DNA from: Pholiota molesta
Lineage: Eukaryota > Basidiomycota > Agaricomycetes > Agaricales > Strophariaceae
Direction: 5' to 3'
Length of the DNA stretch: 64,000 bases
Assembly (NCBI GenBank): GCA_014925825.1
Contig: JACGCK010000201.1
Span: 16,962-80,961, forward strand
Of this stretch, positions 36,544-49,121 are shown one piece after another. Numbering within the stretch: the stretch's first letter is position 1; every line of letters starts with the position of its first letter. The notes below the pieces were generated by a model, which was not told the origin of the DNA, did no database searches, and saw only the letters and a program-made list of their open reading frames with translations. The position numbers and the translations under genes are program-made.

Positions 36544-39500
36544 ATGGCTCAGACACCTCGCACTAATCCAGACGGGGATAGACCCCAAACCGTTGACGAG
36601 CTTGTAGCGGCGCTCCTTGTCTTAGGCATCGACGTGCATTCCGCGCGCGATGGGAACGCTGCACGTGGTAAGTTCATTTCAGTAGATATAATCCTTTACC
36701 TGCATCTAACACATTTTCTGGCAGCCCGAGCACCCCCCAACGCTCCTGCTGGCGGCGTTGCCGCCAACAGGGCCAACAATGCAGCCAACGTAGTCGTCGC
36801 GTCTGAGAGCGCCACTGAGACTGCCACCACCACCGTGGCTCCCAGCACTGCCAGTAAGCCGCGTTTTCTCATAGTTTAGTTTCAACTTTTGACGGATTCC
36901 TTGTCTAGATGCAGATGCAGCCTCTGAGGCTGAGGGTGGCTCGACTGCTGCCTCCGTGGTGACCGATTGGGCAGATGATTGGGACGAGGATGAACAACCC
37001 CGTCGCTTTGGCGCGGCCCCCACTTCTGCAGCGGCCCCTACTCATGCAGCTGTCACCACTGGCACGGGCGCGTCCACCACGCTTTCCGGCAACGGGTACA
37101 CTTGCTCGTTTTGCCAGAACTTCAACACCGTTCGACCTTCAGAATCCTTCTATGTTGTCACAATTGGCCTTCAAGTGGGCATTTTCCACCAGTGTCTGCT
37201 AGTCTCATGCATGAACCCTATGGCTATTACCCGGATAAAAATATTGCATCCAGAGAGGTAACTACCCATCTCACCTAGCTGGCTTTGAATATTTCCGCCC
37301 ATTCCTAGTGCTCGCTGCTGATCGCTGGTGGCAGTGTTGTTGCTCACTGTGCTCAACAGTGTCGAGCACTGCTTGTCGCTGTTTTCAGGGTCGTCCCAAA
37401 AAGGAAGCAATCAAAAAAATTCCAAAAGAAGAATAACAAATTTGTAAGCTTTTTTCCCCATCATTTGTCAGCACTTGACCATCTATCATTAGATTTGACC
37501 CATTTTGGGACTTTCTGCTCATTGGCCCATCAAATATGCCATCAAGGACCAAACACATGACCTGGTACCTAACCACATGACCACACATGACTGCAAATGA
37601 GGCAGGGACCCTCCTAGGGGTGGGAAATGCCTAAAATAGCATTTTCCCAATATTATTGGAAATGCACCTGGGTAGCTGGGGCACCCTATATGGGACCCAC
37701 AGGGACCATATTATACCAAAGATGCGGAATTAAATTCTAAATCCACCTGTGAAAGATTCATATGGATAGCTTTATTGGTTCAGGCCCTAGAAGCGAATTA
37801 CTATTTGGGTGAAATATGCACACACATTGATGGCTGCTTTCCTCCGCAACCGCTGGGTCGTTTTCTATAATCAAAGCAGCTGTCTATAGGTATCAAACGC
37901 GCGCTTCTAACGCGTTCTTGATTATAATTTTCCGTCCGTTCCTCGCTCCGTAAAACGCTCCGGATATATTTGCGCTCGCACTGCATTAGCGCCGGCTACG
38001 CTTCTACTATCCGCGCGTATATTATACCATAAAATAGGTTAATAAAACACCTTTCCAACGGTACCCTACTCGTTGTGATTGAACCACTCTCCGAGGCCCT
38101 ATAAAGGAAATGGTTGTTTGTAAATAGAATATTAACCGCGGATCGCGCCGGAACGCGCGTAGGCTTGTTGGATTCCCTGAATTTACCGGATTTAATGACA
38201 CCCTGATTATAAGGATCAGACGCCGGGAAGGCACTGAACCGGACATGAGGTTGGGCTGGATATTGCTTTGCTGGCTGGAAGATGCTATTTTTAGCGCTGC
38301 CGAGCGCGGCCTCACCCAATCCGGGCATGAAATGGTGGCACTCTCCCCCTCCCCCTCATATTGGAAATTCATTTCCTCCCTCAATTCCTATCCAATTGCT
38401 TCGTTCTTTTTTCTAATATTCAACAGAAATATGGTACTATGGGTCTATACTATTTGTACAGCACTATAATACATGCAGCATTTGTTAATTCGATATCTCT
38501 GTATTTTGGACACTGCATTTGGGGTTTTCACTGTATTTATGATGCTTATTGGCACATATAGAGCGGTGGAAAGCTAGAGGTAAATACCTACTACAATTCC
38601 TGGTAGTTTAAAAGTTATCTGGATACTGTCTATAGATCCGCACCCATAAAGAGAGACATTACTGTATATCCTCTTTGATAAATCCATATCTCAACCAATA
38701 CTGTAGCTATAAACAAGTTAAAGCGTGCATTAAAGTATTAGACATGTCTTCTTTACTTCTGTTACTCAAGAATTCTCTTCTCAGAGCATTTCATTGGCCA
38801 TATGACAAGAATGGTTAAATATAGCAGAAATAGAGGTATTTGGCCTATAGCAATTCACATAAGCACTCTAAAATTCAATGGAGGTAGGATGTTATAGCTC
38901 TCATTAATACCTTCAATTCAAGATAGGCCGGAAGGAAATGGAGTAAGTGTGTGGAAATATATGGTGGAATTAGTACTCAAAACATCGGACTAGGTCAAGG
39001 CTATCTATGTTACTTATCATAGACATGTTTACATCATGTTTCAGTAGAATGTTTCCACCATATCTTTCCACTCACTCACTCTAATTCTTTCCGGCCTATC
39101 TCTAATCGTAGATATTGATGAGAGCTATAATATCCCAGCTCTACAGAATTTTAAAATGATTATGTGAATTGCTATAGGCAGAATACCTCTATTTCTGCTA
39201 TATTTAACCATTCTTGTCATATACCGATGAAATGCATTGAGAAGAGAATTGTTGAGTGGCAGAACTAAAGAAGACATGTCTAATACTCTAATGGATGCTT
39301 GAACTTGGCTATAGCTACAGTATGGCTGAGATATGGATTTATCAAGGAGGATATACAGCAATGTCTCTCTTTATGGGTGTGGAGCTATAGGACAGTATCC
39401 AGATAACTTTTAAACTACCAGGAATTGTAGTAGGTATTACCTCTAGCTTTCACCGCTCTATATGTGCCAATAAGCATCATAAATACAGTGAAAACCCCAA

Positions 39501-41087
39501 ATGCAGTGTCCAAAATACAGAGATATGAATAACAAATGCTGCATGTATTATAGTGGTTATAAGTGTATAGCGCATAGTACCATACTTATATTAAATATTA
39601 GAAAAAAGAACGAAGCAATTGGATAGGAATTGAGGGAGGAAATGAATTTCCAATATGAGGGGGAGGGGGAGAGTGCCACCATTTCATGCCCGGATTGGGT
39701 GAGGCCGCGCTCGGCAGCGCTAAAAATAGCATCTTCCGGCCAGCAAAGCAATATCCAGGCCATCCCCATGTCCAGTTCAGTGCCTTCCCGGCGTCTGATC
39801 CTATAATCAGGGTGTCATTAAATCCGGTAAATTCAGGGAATCCAACAAGCCTACGCGCGTTCCGGCGCGATCCGCGGTTAATATTCTATTTACAACAACC
39901 ATTTCCTTTATAGGGCCTCGGAGAGTGTTCAATCACAACGAGTAGGGTACCGTTGAAAGGTGTTTTATTAACCTATTTTATGATATAATATACGCGCGGA
40001 TGGTAGAAGCGTAGCCGGCGCTAATGCAGTGCGAGCGCAAATACATCCGGAGCGTTTTACGGAGCGAGGAACGGACGGAAAATTATAATCAAGAACGCGT
40101 TGGAAGCGCGCGTTTGATACCTATAGAAGCTGCTTTGATTATAGAAAACGACCCACCGTTGCGGAGGAAAGCAGCCATCAATGTGTGCGCTTATTTACCC
40201 AAATAGTAATTCGCTTTAGGGCCTGAACCAATAAAGCTATCCATATGAATCTTTCACAGGTGGATTTAGAATTTAATTCCGCATCTTTCGGTATAATATG
40301 GTCCCAGTGGGTCCCATACAGGGTGCACCAGCTACCCAGGTGCATTTCCAATAATATTGGGAAAATGCTATTTTAGGCATTTCCCACCCCTAGGAGGGTC
40401 CCTGCCTCATTTGCAGTCATGTGTGGTCATGTGGTTAGGTACCAGGTCATGTGTTTGGTCCTTGATGGCATATTTGATGGGCCAATGAGCAGAAAGTCCC
40501 AAAATGGGTCAAATCTAATGATAGATGGTCAAGTGCTGACAAATGATGGGGAAAAAAGCTTACAAATTTGTCATTCTTCTTTTGGACTTTTTTTGATTGT
40601 TTCCTTTTTGGGACGACCCTGAAAACAGCGATGAGCAGTGCTTGGCACTGTTGAGCACAGTGAGCAGCAGTGGCAGCTACAGTGAGCAGTAGCGCTGCCA
40701 CCAATGACCAGCAGCGAGCACCAGGAATGGGCGGAATTATTCAAAGCCAGCTAGGTGAGGTGGGTAGTTACCTCTCTGGATGCAATATTTTTATCCGGGT
40801 AACAGCCATGACTTCATGTAGAATATTAACAGACAAGGCTGGCATTTTCTCCGACTGGTACGTGATTTCTCTTATTCTGTTACTTGTTATCCCAAGCTGA
40901 TCATTCCTACAGGCACATCGCACAGCCCCTCGTTTCCGGGGTCAGCGGCGCCTGCTATCGCAGGTATTCGTCCATGGCTGCAGCTCAGGCTGCCTTCGAC
41001 GAAGCTCTCGCGGCTGGCCTTGTCATGGTGGTCGCCCCCGGCCCTGTCACTCTTCCACATCCCGCATGTGGAAGTCGCGGTGCCTAA
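36544..41087 (+). pseudogene. Hybrid-binding-domain (RNase H1 N-terminal / viroplasmin-like) protein gene, split by a foldback element
   Basis: Exons 36544-36667, 36725-36853, 36909-37186 with 40850-40857, and 40913-41087. When the insertion at 37187-40841 and one GCATTTTC copy are ignored, these total 714 nt, or 237 aa plus stop, in one frame. The protein has an Ala/Thr-rich N-terminal half, a WADDWDEDEQ acidic patch and a CSFCQNF Cys pair. Then comes a domain of the kind that starts eukaryotic RNase H1 and binds RNA/DNA hybrids: SFYVVTIGLQVGIF before the insertion, and PLVSGVSGACYRRYSS with AAFDEALAAG after it. No RNase H catalytic domain follows. The family is cellular and expanded in mushroom genomes. 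As assembled the gene cannot make the whole protein. Confidence 0.82.
37187..40841. mobile_element. 3.65-kb foldback (palindromic) element
   Basis: Two inverted arms of about 1.79 kb (37187-38971 and 39049-40841) around an ~80-bp spacer. By eye the arms are very similar but not identical. It is flanked by the 8-bp repeat GCATTTTC (37179-37186 and 40842-40849); a 9-bp reading, GGCATTTTC, is also possible. Termini are CACCAGTGTCTG and, inverted, CAGCCTTGTCTG. Each arm contains the same short frame (MQCERKYIRSVLRSEERTEN at 37986- and 40024+) and the same 60-aa frame near 37588/40419, but no transposase. Foldback or long-TIR non-autonomous element; superfamily (hAT- or Mutator-like) not resolved. 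Confidence 0.85.
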
Positions 41088-41221
41088 GTGCACGCCTTCC
41101 TGGTGCATGCAACTGCTATGTAGTTCTCGTCTGCAATGAATGTCCGTCTAGAAAATGTCTGATAAAAATGTACCGTGCTTGTTCATCTATGAAATATATT
41201 GCTTGTGCCCTCGACTTCCCT

Positions 41222-41896
41222 CTATGTGCCCTGAAAACCGTACTTGCCCTCTAAATATGTTTTGAACACATTCAGGTTATGACCATCCTCCAACAATGTA
41301 TACAAAATTTCATCAATCCAACTTATGACCATCCGTACTTCTCTGGAAAGCTCGTCAACTTGTTCCAATTCTGGACCCACTCCAGCAAGCTGAAGGACCT
41401 CGTTGTGGCATTGCGTTATCGCTGTTTGGACCTCCTCGAGTTGGCGAACGTGTCCGTCCAAAGGTTCTGAGTTGAGGGACAGCATGTACTGTTGGCAGGC
41501 ATCGTTGACGAAGGTTTTCGGTGATCCGTTGGTAATATTATTCAATCGCCTCTTCAGGCGCTCAGCATGTTCCATCCAAACAGTGATAGGACTACGTGTC
41601 TCTTGAGTGACGAGAGATATAGCTGCGCTCTCTCGCAGTTTGGCTGTACTTTAAACGAGAATCAATATAATCAGAAACGAAATAATATATCACATTGTAT
41701 ACTTTGGGTGTGTCTTTCTATATGTTTTGCGTCGCTGTGCATTAATTGCCGCCTTGGATCTAGAATAAAGTATAAGCAACAACAGCCAGAAATGTGTAGT
41801 ATTGCATAATAAGTACTTGTCATAGTGCCGTTTGCTCTTAGCACGGTTTGCTTCGCGCTGGGCCTCAACGGTCAGATGAATTTTCGTTCGACCCAT
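41222..41896 (-). CDS. Small coiled-coil protein of unknown function (KDZ-element accessory gene)
   Basis: Three exons: 41896-41817, 41759-41703 and 41648-41222, giving 187 aa in phase. The N-terminus is strongly basic (EANRAKSKRHYDK and INAQRRKTYRKTHP), resembling a DNA- or RNA-contact helix. The rest is helical and acidic, with a probable coiled coil (VRQLEEVQTAITQCHNEVLQ, then LEQVDELSREVRMVISWIDE). I recognise no named family. Its stop lies 135 bp from the end of the convergent hybrid-binding-domain gene. An intact frame between damaged neighbours suggests either selection or recent arrival. Confidence 0.7.
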
Positions 41897-42336
41897 GAGC
41901 GTTAGTGAGCAAGGATATAGAAATCGTGTTTGCCTTCGATGCAATCCGGTGCGTCGTCTGACTTTTATTTCTGGCAACTAGACTACTGCTCCAAATAGTA
42001 TCAACAGAAAGGTAATAATCCAAAGGCTCTGATTCTGATTTTATTACTCTGTTTGAATCATCCTACAATATATGCAGCATTTATTCTTTTATTTTCTGTC
42101 TTGGTCTGTGCGCACCAGGGCGGACTTAGTAATCTCGAGAAGCCAGAGAACCTGAGAATCTGGATGGGCAGTGGATGGGTCGCCTTATTTCCCCCCCCCT
42201 CTCTAACTCGAACCATATTTTTTCGCCCTGCCAAATCCTCTTTCCGTGTTGCAGCAACTGAAAACTCAGAATTTCTGCAGATGTGAGTACTTATTTTTTT
42301 TTGGTCAGACGATGCTGACGGCATCGCTAAGATTAG

Positions 42337-43119
42337 ATGTTGAACCTGGTGCAGCCTGACGCGAACCCAGCCGAAATTCAAATTCAAATCGATAAACAGC
42401 GGTTTGTCCACCGCATGGGACCATACTATCTCCAAGCATATTCTGAGGGCACAGCACAGGAGGCCGAGTTCTTCCAAGCCGTCTTCCGCCACCACTGCGA
42501 TCGATGGCCGGTCAACGCCAAGGACTATCCGGATCTGGATTTCATGAAGGCCGACCTTGAGAACCAACGCAAGGTATGTGTGTTTATTCATTAACGATCT
42601 ATTCTTAATTATTATCTTTAGGCTTTGATTCGGTTGATTAAGAGCTGGGCTGGTTTGGGCGCCTTCGCTGCGGACAAACATTGGTCCGAGTTGTTCAAAC
42701 GTAAGGTTGTTTCGGACACTAGTGATTCGCTGAGCAAGGAGGCAAGAACCTTCACTGTTGTTTGAAAACAATGTTATATTGGGCTAATTTTCTTTACTAG
42801 AACCAGTTGTCTGAGGTAACCAAGGAAGCAAACGAGTCCGACTCTGTTGGTGGCTCCATGGACAATCCAATCGACGTGGTTAGTGTTGGTATATTACCCA
42901 TTTTCACAGCGCTAACACAATTACATATATAGGATCTTTTTGCATCTCCGGGGAGGAGCCGCATGAATCCAATCAAAATTGTAAGGTTCTGCGTGTTCTT
43001 CCCTCTGATTTGAGCTGACCTACTAGTAGGATGCGACTCCATCCAAAGAGAAGAGGGGGGACAACGATGCTAATCATGGCGGTAAAGTCAATCCACGCCA
43101 TATCAATGTATTCAAATGA
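42337..43119 (+). CDS. Hypothetical KDZ-element accessory protein
   Basis: Exons 42337-42573, 42622 to about 42705, 42801-42878, 42933-42980 and 43030-43119, about 157 aa. It starts MLNLVQPDANPAEIQIQIDK, continues through RMGPYYLQAYSEGTAQEAEFF and RLIKSWAGLGAFAADKHW, and ends in a Ser/Asp-rich tail (SVGGSMDNPIDV, then DLFASPGRSRMNPIKI). The donor of exon 2 is uncertain: the canonical GTAAGG at 42701 breaks the frame, while GTTGTT at 42706 keeps it. I do not recognise the family, though the N-terminal pattern recalls proteins I associate with mushroom mobile regions. The gene lies 230 bp upstream of, and in line with, the KDZ transposase. Confidence 0.6.
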
Positions 43120-43348
43120 GCAGCTTCCGGCCCAGTTTCTATCTCCTAGCACCGTAGGTAACGAAGTGAATACTGTACACAAGCATGCATCCGTCGACGA
43201 GTAGTGTACCATTTGTGTAGAATTTGTAAATTGTGTAGTTATCTGATGTATCGTCTAAGTACGTGTACATGTATTGGTAATCAGATGTATACATTTGAAT
43301 ATTGACCGTCGAATTTGAGATGATAGTACTTCAATAACTATTAACGAG

Positions 43349-46300
43349 ATGCCCCCGAAGAAACGACCTCCAATTATCATGGATGTGCTGGCCAAGCCCA
43401 AGCCAGCGCAGCTTAAGCCACCCAAGCGCGAGACCCAAGACCGTCTTGAACGTCACATTTCCTATGTCAATGGGGAAAACGTATCCAGTTCATTTATCTC
43501 TATCCCGCCCTCCCCTCCTCGCGGTGCTCGTACATTTCAGATGGAAGAGCCTGCATCAGGCCCTCGACTTTGTTTATCCCAAGAACTGAAGACGACATCG
43601 AACGTGTCGATGACGAGACTCGATTACTTGAGATCGAAGGTTTAGGGCATCTCTATGACGGCTGGTCGACACAAAATCCTCAGGAGCCCGATGAACTACC
43701 TCCCGATTCCATGCGCAAACGCAAATGAACGGATGCCGTGGGTTCTCATTTTCAAAATCAAACAATGTATTGACGCCTTTCCTAGGATAATCCACTCCTC
43801 CTTTGGGTGCCTTATATTGATAGATACGTCGAGGAATTGCTTCGACATGAAGGACGTGGGGACTCCACTGGTGCTGACAGCTGTGCAACTGTGGACTGTC
43901 TTTCCCCCCAGTCTATCGCTGCACGGACTGCCAAGATCCACGCATGTTCTGTGCTGCATGCATTGTCGCACAGCATCGAAGTCTGCCCTACCATCGTATT
44001 CAGGTATGTGTGGTGTCCGGTAACACAAATATATTGCTAATTTTATGCTATAGCTTTGGAATGGACACTTTTTCGAAAAGACCACACTTAAATCCCTTGG
44101 ATTGCGCGTGCAACTTGGTCATCCGCTCGGAACTGCATGTCCAGTCTCGGTGGTACCATACAATGATGAGTTTACTGTCATCGATTGCGATGGCATTCAT
44201 CAGATCTCTCTTCGCTTCTGCGGGTGCCAACATTCTCTCCATCACACTGTTCAATTACTTCGTGCCCGGCTTTTTCCATCAACCACAACCGATCCTCGGT
44301 CTGCAGCAACGTTTCGTGTACTTGAAACATTCCAAATGCTGAGCTTTACCTCGAAAATTTCCGCTTACGAATTTTATAAGGCCATAGAATCGAAGACAGA
44401 TAATACAGGAACATCCTCCCCACCAGTAGGCTCTTTCTTATTTCTTAAATTTCCATTAATTGACTTGTATTTTTTAGGATCGCTACCATGTTTTCTTACG
44501 GGTTGTTCGAGAATGGAGACATGTACGCTTACTAAAGCGCATGGGTCGGGGCCATTCCAGCTCGGGCGTCAAGGGTACTAAAGAAGGCGAATGCGCGGTA
44601 TTGTGCCCGGCGTGTCCACTTCCCGATATCAATCTACCTCCTGACTGGAAGATGAGGCCTAAATCAGAACAGTAAGACTTCGCTGTGATGTATCCAAGAA
44701 TTTTACTGATGGATGTGTACCTATTTTAGGTGGTTGGATATGCTTTTTGTGGCTATCGACGCGAACTTCCGTCTCAAGCGACTGAATGTGTCAAGCCATC
44801 AACGGGACCCAGGACTTAACCATGGGTACGCATATGTCGTTGAAGAAACCCGTTTCAAAGATTATCTTTCGAAGTTCGACACACGCATCGGTCAAGAGAA
44901 AAGTTCATGTGTGGATCACGATGCAATTAAAGCAGCGATGAAGCGGGGCGGAGAGGGTACAGCTGCAAATGGTACTGGCACAGCCGAATGTGGTCGTCAT
45001 GATATGAAACGGGCTAATGGTGTTGGTGATTTGCAGAAGGGTGAACGGTAAGCAAAGATTTGATATCATTCGTTGACATTGGGGGCTAATGATGAATTTG
45101 TAGCTACGTAAACATGGATTATTTCTTGCTGTCTAGTTTGAAGATCAATACTCCCCCCGGCTAGTCGTATCGTATGACATCGCTTGTCAATGGTCGCGCA
45201 ATCTGTCCAAACGTGTTCAACTCTATCCTCCGAACCCGCTTTCTGATGGTCAAATGAATGTGACCACCCTCGTCCCAAAATTTCATCTTCCAGCTCATGT
45301 CCTAGAATGTCAAACCAGTTTCTCTTTTAATCTGGTCCCTGGAGTCGGTAGAACAGATGGGGAGGCACCAGAACGGGGCTGGTCAGAGATTAATGCCGTC
45401 GCAACAAGCACGAAGGAAATGGGCCCTGGTTCGCGTCGCGATACATTAGACGATCATTTCGGTGCGCGAAATTGGCGGAAAATTACTCAAATTGGTAAGT
45501 TTAAGTGTTCCCGTATATTTCTTCCTCGCTCTAAGCCCGAAGGACCTTTTAGCACCTACATTTGCACGGAAAGCAGTGGAGGCTTTGGCAGGACGCGAGG
45601 AATATGTGGCAGCTTTCCTCGAGTTCGATGCCGCGCTTTCGATCAAAGTAGACGATGGCCTCGTTCATGCCATAGTTCCGACAGATGAATGGACGATAAT
45701 GTGTCAGAAATGGGAAGCAGATCGTGCGCGAAATCCTAATCCCTTTGCAGTTATAGAAACAGGTAAGTTTTGGATCGACTCATTTGAATTTCAGCTAATG
45801 TTAGATATAACAGTCATAGATGAAAAGGAAGTCCGTCTTCGACTGGCGCAAGCAGACGCCGCAGCGATTTCTAAAGGACAGTTTACGGCAATACATGATA
45901 CTATCTCGCCAAGTGTCCTTATCTGTCAAGGCCTTGAAATCGAAGATCTGCAGTGCGTATCCTTTCTCAATCCATCAAGTGCTTAAATTAAACATGTTTG
46001 TTATTAAGACGCAAGTTAGCCATTGATACAGCTGAACTAGGGCCTCATTCAACGGATCTACAGCGGGCGAAGATTCTTGAGTGATCGAACTTCCTACGTC
46101 GCAAGATTGAGGCGTGGTGTGAGATACAGCATCTCTATGTGCCCGCAGTTGCTGTCTTACGCGCTCATGCTGATTCAGATGGAGGGGGATCACTGGCCGT
46201 CCACGATTTGCAGCTTCACCTCCCCTCAAGTATCATAAACTCCGTGGCGTGCAACCCGCGACTCATCGAAGCAGAGTGGCAGCTGCGATACGCAATGGCA

Positions 46301-47055
46301 GACCACACACTCAATATGCTCCGATCACATCTCCTCCTTCGCACTCGTCTCTATAAATCGAAGGACAAAGAGTCGCGTGGGCAAGCAATGAATACTCGAA
46401 GTCAAACCTTGATTAAGAACATTGAACAGCGTATCCGTTCCTCTGCTGCAAAATATCGCTATGTGCGCCGTGCGATGGTCGCCCTTTCGGCTTCTCGTGG
46501 GGATGACTCAGATACCTGGCAGGTTACCTTTAAGGAGTTAGATGACGATCATGTTCGTGGATTAGCATCAATGGATAGCATAGGGAGAGGCGAGGGGCAC
46601 AGATCACTCTCGTGGATCTGGAAAGTACAAGGCGCAGGTGATGGAGTTGACGAGGGGACACAGGATGGTGAGTTATAATCTCAAGCTTTTTTTTCTACTC
46701 CTGATGAAGCGAGATAGCTCTTCGCATTGAATGGTGTCGAGCACGTGCACGTGCTCATCGTTGGCAAGAAGAGTGTCTCCTTCTCGCGGAGGAGATGAAA
46801 CGGGTTCAAGCATACTTTGCATGGCGAGCAAAGTGGTGGACAGAACTGTCATTGAACCCACCAATGATTGGTGTTGGCAAGTCAATCGTTCGCACAGACC
46901 AGGCAATTGTTGACGGAAAGCATGCCTATGCCCTGCGCCAGGCTGAAATTCAACAGAAGATACAAGATTTTTGTCAGTCGAAGTGGGTTGGTCTGTCAGA
47001 GAAGCTGTTGACGATGGATGGCAGAGATGCTAAGATAATGGTAGAAAGATCATAG
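43349..47055 (+). pseudogene. KDZ (Kyakuja-Dileera-Zisupton) transposase, with frame lesions
   Basis: The conserved KDZ order is visible. N-terminal: DNPLLLWVPYIDRYVEELLR, then a CxC-type cysteine cluster (YRCTDC, RMFCAACIVAQHRSLPYHRI). RNase-H core: AIDANFRLKRLNVS, EKSSCVDHDAI, GTGTAECGRHDMKRANGVGD, ERYVNMDYFLLSSL, RLVVSYDIACQW, VPKFHLPAHVLECQ, and ERGWSEINAVATSTKEMGPG. C-terminal: SWIWKVQG, EWCRARARAHRWQEE, and KRVQAYFAWRAKWW. By family, a DDE-type transposase of DNA transposons common in basidiomycetes. Lesions are an in-frame TGA before DNPLLLW (about 43728) and one-base frame breaks at C6 runs 43904-43909 and 45153-45158. Splice sites of the first 400 bp are uncertain. Stop at 47053-47055. 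Confidence 0.9.
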
Positions 47056-47149
47056 ATTGTAGAATATTTTGACATAGTGATATATACATGTGAACAATTA
47101 AATAAGACATCGTACAGGCTGCAGGTGATGGGATGGGTCGCAGCCGCAA

Positions 47150-49015
47150 GGGGGTATGAATGCACCGGATACAGATCGAAGTCGCGGGCGGACGGGCATG
47201 ATTCAAGCCGTGGTTCGTACCGCGGTACGGCGCATGGGGGGGATGGATTAAGGAAAATATATGTATGATGGATGCATGATGGGAGAAGGATGGATACATG
47301 ATAATGGCGATAATGGATCGGGCGTAGGATATGGTGTATGGATGGGGATGGAGATGAATGGAAGCTGCAGGAGAAGCATCGATAACGCAAGCCGCGGTGC
47401 TTACCGTGGCAGGATGAGGGGGAAATGGATGGCGAGTCGTATATGAACAATGGATGTGTAGTTTCAGAGTTGGCGGAGGTGTGCATGGAAGGCCTGGGCA
47501 GATCGATGTGATGCAACCTGCGGTCTGAACCACGGCAAGGGATGGTGGAGCGGGGCACGGCATGGGGCACGGGATATGGGCAATGAATACGTGATGGGCA
47601 GGGGCCGTGCGCATTGGATTGCGCGCCGTATTGAGTGATTGGATTCGTGATCAGAGGGGGGATGGATGTAGGGAGGTAGGGCGGCCACGCTCGATGGATG
47701 ACGTGTCCTACATGGCCAATGGATGTGTGAAGCTAAGGCGTAGGCTGATTGACATCATCCGAGCCGCGGTTCCTACCATGGCAAGGAGAGGAAGCTCTAT
47801 ATGGGTGTAGTCAGTTTATGGACAATGGAGTCAGGATGGATACGCACATGGGGCCCAGGCGCGAGGATCGAACTCGAACCACACCCAAGACGGGCAATGG
47901 ATGCGTGCCGCAATGGATGTGGCGCCCAGGCGGGGCAACGCACCGCAACCCAATTCGGGCAATGGATGCGTACGTGGCGTAATGGATGCGGGGCGTGGGC
48001 GCGAGGATGGATGGCGCAATGGATGCAGGGCGTGGGCAGGAGGATGGAACATCACCCAAGATGGGCAATGGATGCGGGGCCCAGGTGGGACGACGCGCCG
48101 CAACCCAATTAGGGCAATGGATGCGTACGTGGCGTAATGGATGCGGGGCGTGGGCGCGAGGATGGATGGCGCAATGGATGCGGGGCGTGGGCACAAGGAT
48201 GGAACATCACCCAAGACGGGCAATGGATGCGGGCGGCAATGGATGCGGGGCCCAGGTGGGACGACGCGCTGCAACCCAAGTCGGGCAATGGATGCAGGCG
48301 GCAATGGATGCGGGGCCCAGGTGGGACGACGCGCCGCAACCCAAGACGGGCAATGGATGCGGGCGGCAATGGATGCGGGGCCCAGGTGGGACGACGCGCT
48401 GCAACCCAAGTCGGGCAATGGATGTGGGCGGCAATGGATGCGGGGCCCAGGTGGGACGACGCGCCGCAACCCAAGTCGGGCAATGGATGCGGGCGGCAAT
48501 GGATGCGGGGCCCAGGTGGGACGACGCGCCGCAACCCAAGTCGGGCAATGGATGCGGGCGGCAATGGATGCGGGGCCCAGGTGGGACGACGCGCCGCAAC
48601 CCAAGTCGGGCAATGGATGCGGGCGTGGCGTAATGGATGCGGGGCGTGGGTGGGAGGATGGATCGTGGCGCAATGGATGCAGGGCGTGGGCAGGAGGATG
48701 GAGCAGCGCCCAAGATGGGCAATGGATTTTGGCGTAATGGATGCGGCGCCCGCCAGGCGGGACGACGCGCCGCAACTCAAGTCGGGCAATGGATATGGGC
48801 AGGAGGATGGAGGTGCAATGCGTGTGCAATGGAGTGAGATGGATGGATACGGGCACGTGCGCACACGTGCAAGCGCGGAGGGGACAGCTGGATGGATAGC
48901 AGAATGGAGCCGCATCCATCGGCTAGCAGCAGTACAGTAGGGAATCCATCCCTTGTACTTGCTGGGCTTTATCCATCACCTTATAGCTTATTGTTATAAC
49001 AGGTGAATCCATTGG
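47150..49015 (-). repeat. Right arm of the long inverted repeat
   Basis: Inverted counterpart of 29752-33250. It holds the same 65-bp array (about 47880-48790) and the unoccupied version of the LTR-element insertion site near 48925-48935, with a single GCAGT (ACTGC on the other strand). The inner end fades into diverged sequence near 47150. Confidence 0.8.
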
Positions 49016-49121
49016 CCATGCAGCATCTGGTGAACTGTAGGCCAAGATACCAGAACCAGAACCGGACTGAACCAGAACCGTCGGTCCGGTTCGACCGGTT
49101 CCGGTTCTCTGCGCCAGTTCG

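Noticed and set aside
42058..42771. 237-codon minus-strand frame
   Set aside because: Antisense to the plus-strand accessory gene, which has splice sites and a continuing exon series to 43119.
47800..48940. Long open frames in the right arm
   Set aside because: Same minisatellite artefact as in the left arm.
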